This document shows positions 27,848 to 36,270 of a stretch of 64,000 bases of DNA, piece after piece; within the stretch, counting starts at the first letter, position 1; each line of letters starts with the position of its first letter. The notes beneath the pieces were generated by a model. That model was not told where the DNA came from. It made no database searches and was given only the letters and a program-made list of their open reading frames with translations. Both the position numbers and the translations under genes were made by a program. This stretch comes from Paracoccus sediminis. Its GTDB lineage: Bacteria; Pseudomonadota; Alphaproteobacteria; Rhodobacterales; Rhodobacteraceae. The DNA is taken from the NCBI RefSeq assembly GCF_900188295.1, contig NZ_FZNM01000003.1, positions 248,001-312,000 of the forward strand, given 5' to 3'.

Positions 27848-28366
27848 ATGGCTATCTGGGATTTCGTGAAGGACGCGGGAAAATCGGTTTTCGGCAAGGC
27901 CGAGGCCGCCCAGCCCAAACCCGCCGCTGCGCCGCAGGGCCAGACTGCGCCCGATGCGCCAAAGCCCGCCCAGGATCCCGACACGGCCCGCAAGGTTGCC
28001 GCGCTCAAGGCCGAGCTGAAGGCGTTGAACCTGGACAGGGACGACGTGCATCTGACCTTGCGCGGGGATACCGTGACGATTCAGGACAAGGGCGCGGATC
28101 GCGAAACGCTGGAAAAGCTGATTCTCGCCTTGGGCAACATCGAAGGCATCGCCAAGGTCGAGGCCGACCTGCCCGATGCCGGGGCCGAGGCCGGAAAGGC
28201 CCCCGTGTTCCACACCGTCAAGAAAGGCGAAACCCTGTCCGCCATCGCCAAGGCTTATCTGGGCAATGCGAACAAATACAATGCCATCTTCGAGGCCAAC
28301 CGGCCGATGCTGAAGGATCCCGACAGCATCTATCCCGGCCAGACGCTGCGTATCCCGCAGGAATGA
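27848..28366 (+). CDS. BON-LysM domain protein (Kbp/YgaU-like)
   Basis: A 172-residue protein with an Ala/Pro/Gln linker (about 18-45), a BON-like domain (about 47-110, LRGDTVTIQDKG, GNIEGIAKVEADLP) and a C-terminal LysM domain (VKKGETLSAIAKAYLGNANKYNAIFEANRP... YPGQTLRIP). E. coli Kbp/YgaU has the same order and is a cytoplasmic K+-binding protein; no signal peptide is seen here either. GGAAAGGA seven bases upstream supports ATG 27848 over an ATG six codons earlier that would start inside that site. Confidence 0.9.
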   Translation: MAIWDFVKDAGKSVFGKAEAAQPKPAAAPQGQTAPDAPKPAQDPDTARKVAALKAELKALNLDRDDVHLTLRGDTVTIQDKGADRETLEKLILALGNIEGIAKVEADLPDAGAEAGKAPVFHTVKKGETLSAIAKAYLGNANKYNAIFEANRPMLKDPDSIYPGQTLRIPQE

Positions 28367-28372
28367 CATGCT

Positions 28373-28405
28373 GACGTGGCGTCGGGTGCCCCCTGACGCC
28401 GCGTC
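28373..28405 (+). terminator. Hairpin downstream of the BON-LysM gene
   Basis: GACGTGGCGTC and GACGCCGCGTC pair over 11 positions (one G-T) around an 11-base loop, four bases after the stop. No T-run follows, so it may be an intrinsic-like terminator or 3' stabilising hairpin. Confidence 0.5.
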
Positions 28406-28505
28406 TCGTGGACCTGTCCCCGCCAGGGCACTTGCCCCTTTTCCTGTGGTTGGCTCATTGTGATTGCGAACGGGATCAGGAGGGTGGTCCCTGGGAGGGG
28501 GACAG

Positions 28506-30389
28506 ATGACGCGATTCATCGGCTATGACGACCGCAATGCCCTGGAGGCTGAAATGCCCTATGAGGCGCGCGGGCTTGCCGTCACGCTTTACGGCTTTCT
28601 GACGCAGACCGCCGAACGGTTTCCCGACCGGCCCGCGATCAGCTTTCAGCTTTTGTCCGGTCCCAAGGATCACGCGACGACCCTGACCTGGCGCGACGTG
28701 CTGGAACGCGTGACCGAAACCGCCAACCTGTTTCGCAAGCTGGGTGTCGGCCCGGACGACACCGTGGCCTATCTGCTGCCCAACAGCATCGAGACCCCCG
28801 TTGTCCTTCTGGCGGGTGCGACGGCGGGGATCGTCAATCCGATCAACCCCCTGCTGGATGCCCAGCAGATCGCGGGCATCCTGCGCGAAACCCGCGCAAA
28901 GGTGCTGGTGACGCTGCGAGCCTTTCCGAAAACCGACGTGGCGCAAAAGGCGGCCGAGGCCGTGGCCTTGGCCCCCGGCGTGACCCATGTGATCGAGGTG
29001 GACCTGAACCGCCACCTGCGCGGAATCAAGCGTTACATCGTCCCCCTGATCCGCCCCCGCGTGAAGCGCCGCCACAAGGCCAAGGTCGTGAACTTCGAGG
29101 CCGCGACCAGTGCCGAAAAACACACGCGGCTGGATTTCGAGGATGTGCAGCGCGATCGCGTCGCCGCCTATTTCCACACCGGCGGCACCACTGGCACGCC
29201 CAAGGTCGCGCAGCACAAGTATTCCGGCATGATCTACAATGGCTGGCTTGGGGGAACGCTGCTGTTCGACGAAACCGACGTGCTGATGTGCCCGCTGCCG
29301 ATGTTCCACGTCTTTGCGGCCTATCCGGTTCTGATGTCCTGCATCGCATCCGGCGCCCATGTCGTGATGCCCACCCCGGCCGGATACCGGGGCGATGGCG
29401 TCTTCGACAATTTCTGGAAACTGATCGAACGCTGGCAGGCCACGTTCCTGATTTCCGTTCCGACCGCGATTTCCGCGCTGATGCAGCGCCCGGTCAACGC
29501 CGATGTCAGTTCGCTGAAAACGGCGATCTCGGGGTCGGCGCCCTTGCCGGTCGAGCTTTACAACCGTTTCAAATCCGCGACGGGGGTCGAGATCGCCGAA
29601 GGATACGGCCTGACCGAAGCGACCTGCCTGGTCAGTTGCAACCCGGTCGCCGGACGCAAAAAGGTGGGGTCGGTCGGCATCCCCCTGCCCTATACCCAGG
29701 TGCGCATCCTCAACCACGACGATGCAGGCCGCGTCCACGAATGCGCCATCGACGAGGTTGGCGAGATCTGCGTGGCCAATCCGGGCGTCTTTCCCGGATC
29801 GACCTATACCGAGGCCGACAAGAACCACACGCTGTTCACCGACGACCTTTATCTGCGCACCGGCGACCTGGGAAGGCTGGACGGGGACGGGTATCTGTGG
29901 ATCACGGGCCGCGCCAAGGATCTGATTATCCGCGGCGGCCACAACATCGATCCCGCCGAGATCGAGGAGGCGATGCTGTCCCATCCCGCCGTGGCCTTTG
30001 CCGGCGCCATCGGACAGCCCGACAGCTTCGCGGGCGAACTGCCCTGCGTCTATGTGGAACTGGTCGCCGGCGCCTCGGCGACCGAAGGCGAACTGCTGGA
30101 CCATGCCAGAAACCATATCCACGAACGCGCCGCCATTCCCAAGCATGTCGAAATCCTGCCCGAGCTGCCCAAGACGGCGGTGGGCAAAATCTTCAAGCCC
30201 GACCTGCGCCGCCTGGCCATCACGCGCATCTATGACGCGGCGCTTGACGGCACCGGTGCCAGCGTGGCCGAGGTGGCCGAAGACAAGAAGCGCGGCCTTG
30301 TGGCGCGGCTGGCCCGCGGCCCCGGCACGGACGAGGCCGCCGTAAAGGCCCGCCTGGGCGAATTCACCTGCCCTTGGGAATGGCGCTAG
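28506..30389 (+). CDS. Acyl-CoA synthetase (AMP-forming)
   Basis: A 627-residue ANL-family enzyme that activates a carboxylic acid to its acyl-CoA through an acyl-adenylate. Motifs in order: FHTGGTTGTPKVAQH (phosphate loop, about 222-236), GYGLTEATC, YLRTGDLGRLDGDGYLWITGRAKDLIIRGG and the catalytic Lys in KTAVGKIFKPDLRR. It is longer than FadD (561) because of a mid-N-terminal insert rich in basic residues (RPRVKRRHKAK, about 186-196) and a C-terminal tail. Substrate chain length is not predictable. ATG 28506 follows a GGGAGGGGG ribosome-binding site. No neighbours in beta-oxidation are present. Confidence 0.92.
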   Translation: MTRFIGYDDRNALEAEMPYEARGLAVTLYGFLTQTAERFPDRPAISFQLLSGPKDHATTLTWRDVLERVTETANLFRKLGVGPDDTVAYLLPNSIETPVVLLAGATAGIVNPINPLLDAQQIAGILRETRAKVLVTLRAFPKTDVAQKAAEAVALAPGVTHVIEVDLNRHLRGIKRYIVPLIRPRVKRRHKAKVVNFEAATSAEKHTRLDFEDVQRDRVAAYFHTGGTTGTPKVAQHKYSGMIYNGWLGGTLLFDETDVLMCPLPMFHVFAAYPVLMSCIASGAHVVMPTPAGYRGDGVFDNFWKLIERWQATFLISVPTAISALMQRPVNADVSSLKTAISGSAPLPVELYNRFKSATGVEIAEGYGLTEATCLVSCNPVAGRKKVGSVGIPLPYTQVRILNHDDAGRVHECAIDEVGEICVANPGVFPGSTYTEADKNHTLFTDDLYLRTGDLGRLDGDGYLWITGRAKDLIIRGGHNIDPAEIEEAMLSHPAVAFAGAIGQPDSFAGELPCVYVELVAGASATEGELLDHARNHIHERAAIPKHVEILPELPKTAVGKIFKPDLRRLAITRIYDAALDGTGASVAEVAEDKKRGLVARLARGPGTDEAAVKARLGEFTCPWEWR

Positions 30390-30483
30390 CGGTTCTTGCA
30401 GCAGGATCGCGCTTCACGGGAACGGACTTGTTGTTTACAACCGTTCAGGGCAGCCGCGATCCGGCCCGCGACAAGGACAGGCG

Positions 30484-31566
30484 ATGACCGAACCTCTTCC
30501 CGATGCTGGCTGGTCGCGCGAAATCGTGGTGATCGGGAATGCGCGGGTATTCCCCCCCGAGACGATGACGGGCCGTCCAGCCTGCGGCGTCCTGACGGGC
30601 AAGGGTGACGATTGCCTGCACGCATCGACCTGGCGCGGCGGCATCCGCATGACGCGCCGGATCGAACGCACCGATCCGCCTGCCGCAGTCCTCAAGGGAC
30701 GCTATGTCTGGGGCGGGCTTTATTATGGGCATTTCGGACATTTCTTCACCGAAACGATGGCGCGCTGCTGGGCCTTCGACCAACCGGGCATCGACGGCAT
30801 CCTCTTTGTCCCGAAGCATGACAAGCTGTCCGAATTCCAAAGCTATCAATCCCGTTTCTGGGCGATGCTGGGTGTCCAGGTTCGCGAACGCATCCTGCGC
30901 CAGCCGGTGATCGTCGAGGAACTGCTGGTGCCGGGCCAGGGCTTTGGCCTTGGACGGATCGCCCAGGGCACGCCGGAATTCCGCGCAGCGATGCGGCGGA
31001 TGGCCGACCGCATCCCCGACGATCCGCCGCGCCGGATCTATATCTCTCGGACCCGGTTCAACGGGCGGGGGGGTGTGCTGGCCGAACGGGTGATCGAACG
31101 CAACATGATCGCGCAGGGCTATGTCATCATGCATCCCGAAAAGATGGAGCTGCCCGACCAGTTGCGGTTCTACAAGTCGGCCACGCATATCCTGGGGATC
31201 GACAGTTCCGCCTTTCACATCGCGGGCATGGTCGCCGATCCCGCCAAGCGGATCGGCTTCATCCTGCGGCGCAGCAACGACGCCCATGCCTCGATCGCGG
31301 CGCAGATTGCCGGGATGACCGGCCGCAATCCTGCGATCATCGACGCCTTGGCCGCGCATTGGATGGACGACGGGGCCACCCAATCCAACCACCTCAGTTG
31401 GGGAGAGCTTGATTTCCACCGCCTGGGACAGGAACTGGAGCGCCACGGCTTCATCGACGCCGCGATCCCGTGGCACGCACCGGATCCGCAGGACATGGCG
31501 GACAGCATCGCTTGGGCGCAATCGAAACATGCCGAGAGCCTGGTCCGGGTCGGGATCGCGGGCTGA
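30484..31566 (+). CDS. Glycosyltransferase family 61 protein
   Basis: A 360-residue protein with the DUF563/GT61 pattern: WGGLYYGHFGHFFTETMARCW near residue 76-96, RRIYISRTRFNGRGGVLAE (the RYISR-type strand) and LGIDSSAFHIAGMV (the catalytic-side S-x-x-H region) near 237-250. GT61 members in alphaproteobacteria usually build capsule or LPS-type glycans in the cytoplasm. A second glycosyltransferase follows after 24 bases, suggesting a small surface-glycan operon. AAGGACAGGCG precedes ATG 30484. Confidence 0.86.
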   Translation: MTEPLPDAGWSREIVVIGNARVFPPETMTGRPACGVLTGKGDDCLHASTWRGGIRMTRRIERTDPPAAVLKGRYVWGGLYYGHFGHFFTETMARCWAFDQPGIDGILFVPKHDKLSEFQSYQSRFWAMLGVQVRERILRQPVIVEELLVPGQGFGLGRIAQGTPEFRAAMRRMADRIPDDPPRRIYISRTRFNGRGGVLAERVIERNMIAQGYVIMHPEKMELPDQLRFYKSATHILGIDSSAFHIAGMVADPAKRIGFILRRSNDAHASIAAQIAGMTGRNPAIIDALAAHWMDDGATQSNHLSWGELDFHRLGQELERHGFIDAAIPWHAPDPQDMADSIAWAQSKHAESLVRVGIAG

Positions 31567-31590
31567 GCCGAAAGAACAGGGAAACGCCTG

Positions 31591-32439
31591 ATGAACGATC
31601 GCGACATCTCGATCCTTGGGGTATGCCGCTTTTCCATGCTGGGGCGGGGCGACTGGAAAGCCTATCGCAACCAGCCGGATGACGCGTTGCAGGCGATCTA
31701 TGCCCGGCAGGCCCTCGGCCTGTTCGCGCGGGAACGGCTGGACGCGCGGCTGGACACGTTCCGGCATCTGACGCTGCGGTCGCTGGCCAGCCAGACGGAC
31801 GCGGATTTCCGGCTGCTGGTGGTGTCGTCCGACCGGATGCCCGCCGAATACCGCGCCCGGCTGGAGGAGACATGCCGCGGCGTGGACCAGGTGGTGCTGC
31901 GGTTCCTGCCGCCGATCCACGTGTCCGACGCGATCGCCCAGGTCGCGGCCGAGATCGGCCTGCACCTGCCCGACACCGTGCAGTTCCGGCTGGACGACGA
32001 CGACTGCGTGGCGCGCGACTATGTCCGCCGCCTGCGCCGCCACGCGGCCAGCCTGTGGCGCAACGCCCATTTCGCCGTCAGCTTTCCGTCGATCTTCTAT
32101 TGCGTCACCGACGGCCCGACCGAGGGGATCTATGACTGGTTCAGCCCGTTCTTCAGCGCGGGCGCGGCGATCCGGCATTCGTCGCGCACGATCTTCGATT
32201 ACGGCCATTACGCCATCCCGACGCGGCTGGTTGCCGTCACCGACCCGCATTTCCCCAACATCGTCACCCATCGCGGCGACAACGACACCCCCCGCCATGC
32301 GCCCGAGATCCTGCGCAAGCGCGGAATGCGCCCCGCCACCCGCGCCGAGGTGGAACGCGCGCTGGAACGCCATTTCGACTATCTGACGCCCGAGGGGATT
32401 GCCCTGTGCGGCTTCGACCGGATGCTGGCGGGGATTTAG
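31591..32439 (+). CDS. Putative rhamnosyltransferase-type glycosyltransferase
   Basis: A 282-residue protein that resembles the putative rhamnosyl transferase family (PF11316 in my recollection). It has the sugar-nucleotide metal motif region VQFRLDDDDCVARDYV (about 130-145), TDADFRLLVVSSD before it and the C-terminal HRGDNDTPRHAP. It begins 24 bases after the GT61 gene and is probably co-transcribed. The sugar donor is a guess; only the glycosyltransferase nature is well supported. No wzx/wzy or nucleotide-sugar genes occur nearby. Confidence 0.78.
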   Translation: MNDRDISILGVCRFSMLGRGDWKAYRNQPDDALQAIYARQALGLFARERLDARLDTFRHLTLRSLASQTDADFRLLVVSSDRMPAEYRARLEETCRGVDQVVLRFLPPIHVSDAIAQVAAEIGLHLPDTVQFRLDDDDCVARDYVRRLRRHAASLWRNAHFAVSFPSIFYCVTDGPTEGIYDWFSPFFSAGAAIRHSSRTIFDYGHYAIPTRLVAVTDPHFPNIVTHRGDNDTPRHAPEILRKRGMRPATRAEVERALERHFDYLTPEGIALCGFDRMLAGI

Positions 32440-32549
32440 GCATACGTTTCAGACCAAAGTGCGGTTTTCGGGCGGTAACGCGCCTGTGTCTTGGGGGGTG
32501 CGGCGATTCGGGCCAAGCTGGACCATCGCAACAGGAGACAGGAGCGCCG

Positions 32550-32702
32550 ATGACCCGACTTTCCCTTGCAACCCTCACCGCCTGCCTGCTGGCCGCCCCG
32601 GTCCTGGCCTTAGACGGCCCGACCGCGACGGACACTGTGGCAGGCCCGGCGACCACGCTGATCGTGGCCAACTGCCCCGGCAAGCCGCCGGTGAACGCTT
32701 GA
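32550..32702 (+). CDS. Small secreted peptide (50 residues)
   Basis: A 50-residue open frame that begins with a clear signal peptide (MTRLSLATLTACLLAAPVLA, cleavage likely after Ala20) and leaves about 30 residues with one cysteine (IVANCPGKPP). It has GGAGACAGGAG upstream of ATG 32550 and a very strong intrinsic terminator seven bases after its stop. The matching signals on both sides make it a credible gene rather than chance. Function unknown; a secreted factor or a regulatory leader RNA that happens to be translated are both possible. Confidence 0.6.
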   Translation: MTRLSLATLTACLLAAPVLALDGPTATDTVAGPATTLIVANCPGKPPVNA

Positions 32703-32708
32703 ACAAGG

Positions 32709-32739
32709 CGCAACGCCGGAAGGCGTTGCGTTTTTTTTT
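32709..32739 (+). terminator. Strong intrinsic terminator
   Basis: Perfect 9-bp stem CGCAACGCC / GGCGTTGCG, GGAA tetraloop, then nine T's. It ends transcription of the small peptide and probably the glycosyltransferase unit, and marks the left edge of the AT-rich insert. Confidence 0.92.
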
Positions 32740-32760
32740 AAGGTGGGTTTCACCCCACAG

Positions 32761-32789
32761 TTCGACGGGAAGAGGGGATAGTATAGAAT
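32761..32789 (+). promoter_or_regulatory. Weak promoter candidate for the AT-rich orphan
   Basis: TAGAAT (32784-32789) matches the -10 box at five of six positions; TTCGAC lies 17 bases upstream as a poor -35. The region 32740-32890 is AT-rich, so chance -10 matches are likely. Confidence 0.25.
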
Positions 32790-32890
32790 CTACCACACGA
32801 TTTTTAATAAAAACTAGTAGGACATCTTTGCCAATTCTGATATCTTCACGCTGTCTTTAGTTCCCATTCGGTTTCTCGTGGAGAACAGTG

Positions 32891-33691
32891 ATGCCAGAAT
32901 TTTTAGAAATTTCTGAGAAAGAACTTCTTGAGAGAATTGTTACACTTGAGAACTTTATAAGTCATCAAGAAACAAAAAAGACAAATAGACTTACTGCTTT
33001 TGCTTCTGCTTTAGCTCTTGCAATTTCGATAATGTCTGGCGGCTTAGGTTTGTATAATGCCTTCTTTATTGCTCCGGAGATAAAAATCCAAGCAGATGCG
33101 ATCAGCCTTAGTTCCAAGATTGATCAACATCGAGAGGACTTAGCCAAACTTAATTCTTTGCCTATGGACGCAACTCCTGCTCAACGATCGGTCGCTGAAG
33201 AAGAGGTAACTTTCGGTCAAGCTGCTATTATGGGTTCCGTTAAAATAAGCTCTTCTGAAGTATTATCTGCCTTGGCAGGAACTGATCTCGTCATGTTAGC
33301 TTGGATAGCTATGATGACAGAAGAGGAAGACATTTCTCAAAGTTTGGCAAATCTTGCGATTAATCGGGCTGCAACATATGGCGATCGGATGACAGCGAAA
33401 GCGACCTTAGCACAGTCTATACTCTTTTTTGATCCCCCGCGTGGCGAGGAGACATTTTACAACCTCTTCCGTGAAATCACAGAAAGTGAAAGTCGTCTAC
33501 GGGGCCGTGCATTCCTAGGCGCAGCAAACCAAATGATCCAAGTTATTTCAGGAAAAAGAGACTGCACAGGACTTTCTAGAAATTGGAAGATAATGGAAGA
33601 AAACTACATACCTCTATTGCCCGAGAGCGCCATGTTGGCAGATTACATAGAAAAAAATGTAAACGAAACCTTGGGAAATTTGAATTGTTAA
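32891..33691 (+). CDS. Orphan membrane-anchored protein on AT-rich DNA
   Basis: A 266-residue protein I do not recognise. Residues 4-30 are an amphipathic, coiled-coil-like helix (KELLERIVTLENF); about 34-58 is one membrane helix (FASALALAISIMSGGLGLY); the rest is an all-helical soluble domain, probably cytoplasmic or periplasmic, resembling a helical-repeat fold, ending in Cys. Base use is about 42% GC against about 67% around it, with AAA, TTA and ATA codons that neighbours avoid, which points to recent transfer. GGAG lies seven bases before ATG 32891; a GTG one codon earlier is less likely. It ends six bases before the convergent ettA stop. No toxin, nuclease or phage motif is visible. Confidence 0.8.
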   Translation: MPEFLEISEKELLERIVTLENFISHQETKKTNRLTAFASALALAISIMSGGLGLYNAFFIAPEIKIQADAISLSSKIDQHREDLAKLNSLPMDATPAQRSVAEEEVTFGQAAIMGSVKISSSEVLSALAGTDLVMLAWIAMMTEEEDISQSLANLAINRAATYGDRMTAKATLAQSILFFDPPRGEETFYNLFREITESESRLRGRAFLGAANQMIQVISGKRDCTGLSRNWKIMEENYIPLLPESAMLADYIEKNVNETLGNLNC

Positions 33692-33697
33692 GATTTC

Positions 33698-35353
33698 TTA
33701 CCGCGTAAACTTCTTATACTTCACCCGCTTCGGCTCAATCGAATCCGCCCCCAGACGCCGCACCTTGTCCTTCTCATAGTCCTCGAAGTTGCCCTCGAAG
33801 AACTCCACATGCGCGTCGCCCTCGAACGCCAGGATGTGCGTGCACAGGCGGTCCAGGAAGAACCGGTCGTGGGAAATGATGATCGCGCAGCCCGCGAAAT
33901 TCTCGATCGCCGCCTCCAGGGCTTGCAACGTTTCCACGTCCAGGTCGTTGGTCGGTTCGTCCAGCAGCAGCACGTTGCCGCCCGCCTTCAGCAGCTTGGC
34001 CATGTGCACACGGTTGCGTTCGCCGCCCGACAGCAGGCCGACCTTTTTCTGCTGGTCGGCGCCCTTGAAGTTGAACGATCCGACATAATTGCGGCTGTTG
34101 ACCTGCGCGTCGCCCAACTCAATGACCTCGGCCCCGCCCGAGATCTCCTCCCACACGGTCTTGTCGGGGTCCAGGCTGTCGCGCGATTGGTCCACAAACG
34201 CCATCTTGACGGTGTCGCCAATGGTGATCGTGCCCTCGTCCGGCTGTTCCTGACCGACCAGCATCTTGAACAGCGTGGATTTGCCCGCCCCGTTGGGACC
34301 GATCACGCCGATGATGCCGCCGGGCGGCAGGCTGAAGGACAGATCCTCGATCAGCTGCTTGTCGCCCATGTGCTTCTTCAGGCCCTCGACCTCGATCACC
34401 TTGCCGCCCAGGCGCGGGCCGTGGGGAATGACGATCTGGGCGCGGCCCACCAGTTCCTTGACCGATTCGTCCACCATTTTGTTATAGGCGGAAATCCGGG
34501 CCTTGGACTTGGCCTGACGGGCCTTGGCGCCCGCGCGGATCCATTCCAGTTCCTTTTCCATGGCCTTCTGCTTGGACTTGTCCTCGCGCGCCTCTTGCGC
34601 GACGCGCTTGGCCTTGGCCTCCAGCCATGACGAATAGTTGCCTTCGTGCGGCAGGCCGCGGCCGCGTTCCAGTTCCAGGATCCAGGACGTGATGTCGTCC
34701 AGGAAATAGCGGTCGTGGGTGACGGTCAGGATCGTGCCCTTGTAGTCGATCAGGTGCTTTTGCAGCCAGGCGATGGTTTCTGCGTCCAGATGGTTGGTCG
34801 GTTCGTCCAGCAGCAGCATGTCCGGCGCCTCGAGCAGCAGCTTGCACAGAGCCACGCGGCGGCGTTCGCCGCCCGACAGGGTTTCCACATCGGCATCGTC
34901 GGGCGGGCAGCGCAGCGCCTCCATCGCGATGTCGATCTGGTTGTCCAGTTCCCACAGGTTCTCGGCGTCGATCTCGTCCTGCAACCGCGCCATCTCGTCG
35001 GCGGTCTCGTCGGAATAGTTCATCGCCAATTCGTTGTAGCGGTCCAGCTTTTCCTGCTTGGCCTTCACGCCCTCCATGACGTTGCCGCGCACGTTCAGTT
35101 GCGGATCCAGCCAGGGTTCCTGCGACAGATAGCCGACCTTGGCGCCCTTGGCGGCCCAGGCCTCGCCCTGGAAATCCTTGTCGATCCCGGCCATCACCTT
35201 GAGCAGCGTGGATTTCCCCGCGCCGTTCACGCCCACCACGCCGATCTTGACGCCCGGCAGGAAATTCAGGCGGATGTCCTGGAACACCTTCTTGCCGCCG
35301 GGATAGGTCTTGGACACGCCGTCCATGTGATACACGAACTGATAGGACGCCAT
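33698..35353 (-). CDS. ettA: Energy-dependent translational throttle protein EttA
   Basis: A 551-residue ABC-F ATPase without membrane helices. Two ATPase domains: Walker A GVNGAGKST and GPNGAGKST, signatures ETLSGGERRR and GLLSGGERNR, Walker B with DEPTNHLD and DEPTNDLD. The arm and the charged linker between domains (EAKAKRVAQEAREDKSKQKA) fit EttA, which binds the ribosomal E site and gates elongation by energy state. ATG 35353 has GGAGATTCCC upstream and gives the family start MASYQFVYHM; an upstream in-frame start adds five residues. Confidence 0.96.
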   Translation of the reverse strand: MASYQFVYHMDGVSKTYPGGKKVFQDIRLNFLPGVKIGVVGVNGAGKSTLLKVMAGIDKDFQGEAWAAKGAKVGYLSQEPWLDPQLNVRGNVMEGVKAKQEKLDRYNELAMNYSDETADEMARLQDEIDAENLWELDNQIDIAMEALRCPPDDADVETLSGGERRRVALCKLLLEAPDMLLLDEPTNHLDAETIAWLQKHLIDYKGTILTVTHDRYFLDDITSWILELERGRGLPHEGNYSSWLEAKAKRVAQEAREDKSKQKAMEKELEWIRAGAKARQAKSKARISAYNKMVDESVKELVGRAQIVIPHGPRLGGKVIEVEGLKKHMGDKQLIEDLSFSLPPGGIIGVIGPNGAGKSTLFKMLVGQEQPDEGTITIGDTVKMAFVDQSRDSLDPDKTVWEEISGGAEVIELGDAQVNSRNYVGSFNFKGADQQKKVGLLSGGERNRVHMAKLLKAGGNVLLLDEPTNDLDVETLQALEAAIENFAGCAIIISHDRFFLDRLCTHILAFEGDAHVEFFEGNFEDYEKDKVRRLGADSIEPKRVKYKKFTR

Positions 35354-35410
35354 GGGAATCTCCTGCAAACTTTGGGTGCTATGTAGGCCAAAGCGGGGCC
35401 GTGCGAAAGG

Positions 35411-36256
35411 TCAGCGCGTCCGGGATGCGAAATCGGCGCCCAGATGATCGGCCAGAAAGGCCAGTTGCGGCGCCAAGCGGTCGGCCAGCGCCGCGACGGC
35501 CTGGGGCGGGGGCCTGACGGGGTTGCGATTGGCAAAAACCTTTTCGGTCAGATCGGCATAATGCCAGGGACCGATGCCCAGATGGGTTTCGACCGCATCC
35601 ATCACGCCGTGCGGATCGGACGCGATGCGGCCAAAGGGCAAGACCAGCATGTCGGGGAAACGGGCCTGCCAACGCGGCAGATAGCGGGCATAATCGCCCC
35701 GGTCGTACAGAATGGGATTGTCGATCTCGGCCATCCAGTCGGCGACGGTTTCGGGACGGCGGCCTTCGCGTTGCAGGTTCATGCGAAGCTGGGACACCGC
35801 GCGATCGACCGGGTGGCGGATCAGATATATCACGCGCGCCTTGGGCAGGAAGTCCGCGACATAATCGACGCCCTCATCCGGCAGCGTCGAATATTCAGGG
35901 GTGATGTCCACCGGCAGCACGCTGGGCGGGGCCGGGGCGAAGACCCGCTTGTACCACTGGTTGTGGAACATTTTTCCACGCGTCACAGCGTCCAGATAGG
36001 CATCCAGGTCCGGCGGCACTGGGATGCCGCGCCGGGCGTGCCGTTCGCGGACCTCTTGCGGTTGCCGGCGGTAATGCCAGCCGATCCAGCGGCGGTGTTC
36101 GGGGATGAAGCGGTGGTTGAAATACTGCACCTCCTTAAAGGGAGGGATCCAGACCTGCGGGTGCTGGCCCAGCATCCGCGCCAGCCAGCTTGTCCCGGCC
36201 TTCTGCGCGCCGATGCACAAGGCGCCGGGCTTGCGGGGCCGGCCTGCCGGATCCAT
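35411..36256 (-). CDS. Sulfotransferase domain protein
   Basis: A 281-residue PAPS-dependent sulfotransferase. The 5'-phosphosulfate loop is in IGAQKAGTSWLARML (about 15-29) and the 3'-phosphate site in VIYLIRHPVDRAVSQLRMN (about 141-159); DITPEYSTLP is a further family mark. Proteins of this kind sulfate glycans or lipids in the cytoplasm. ATG 36256 is used, with GGGG six bases upstream; a TTG at 36274 that overlaps the methylase stop (TTGA) is the alternative. It is the last gene of the rimO-restriction-methylase run; the link to those genes is probably only positional. Confidence 0.85.
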   Translation of the reverse strand: MDPAGRPRKPGALCIGAQKAGTSWLARMLGQHPQVWIPPFKEVQYFNHRFIPEHRRWIGWHYRRQPQEVRERHARRGIPVPPDLDAYLDAVTRGKMFHNQWYKRVFAPAPPSVLPVDITPEYSTLPDEGVDYVADFLPKARVIYLIRHPVDRAVSQLRMNLQREGRRPETVADWMAEIDNPILYDRGDYARYLPRWQARFPDMLVLPFGRIASDPHGVMDAVETHLGIGPWHYADLTEKVFANRNPVRPPPQAVAALADRLAPQLAFLADHLGADFASRTR

Positions 36257-36270
36257 CGCAGCCCCAAGGC

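Noticed and set aside
5326..32465. A shared 14-mer TTCAGACCAAAGTG about 85 bases upstream of both moxR and the 50-residue peptide gene
   Set aside because: Roughly fifteen 14-base matches are expected by chance in 64 kb counted on both strands, and no flanking similarity is seen.
32888..33691. Defence-system gene at the AT-rich orphan
   Set aside because: No nuclease, kinase, toxin or sensor motif, and no partner genes; kept as unknown.
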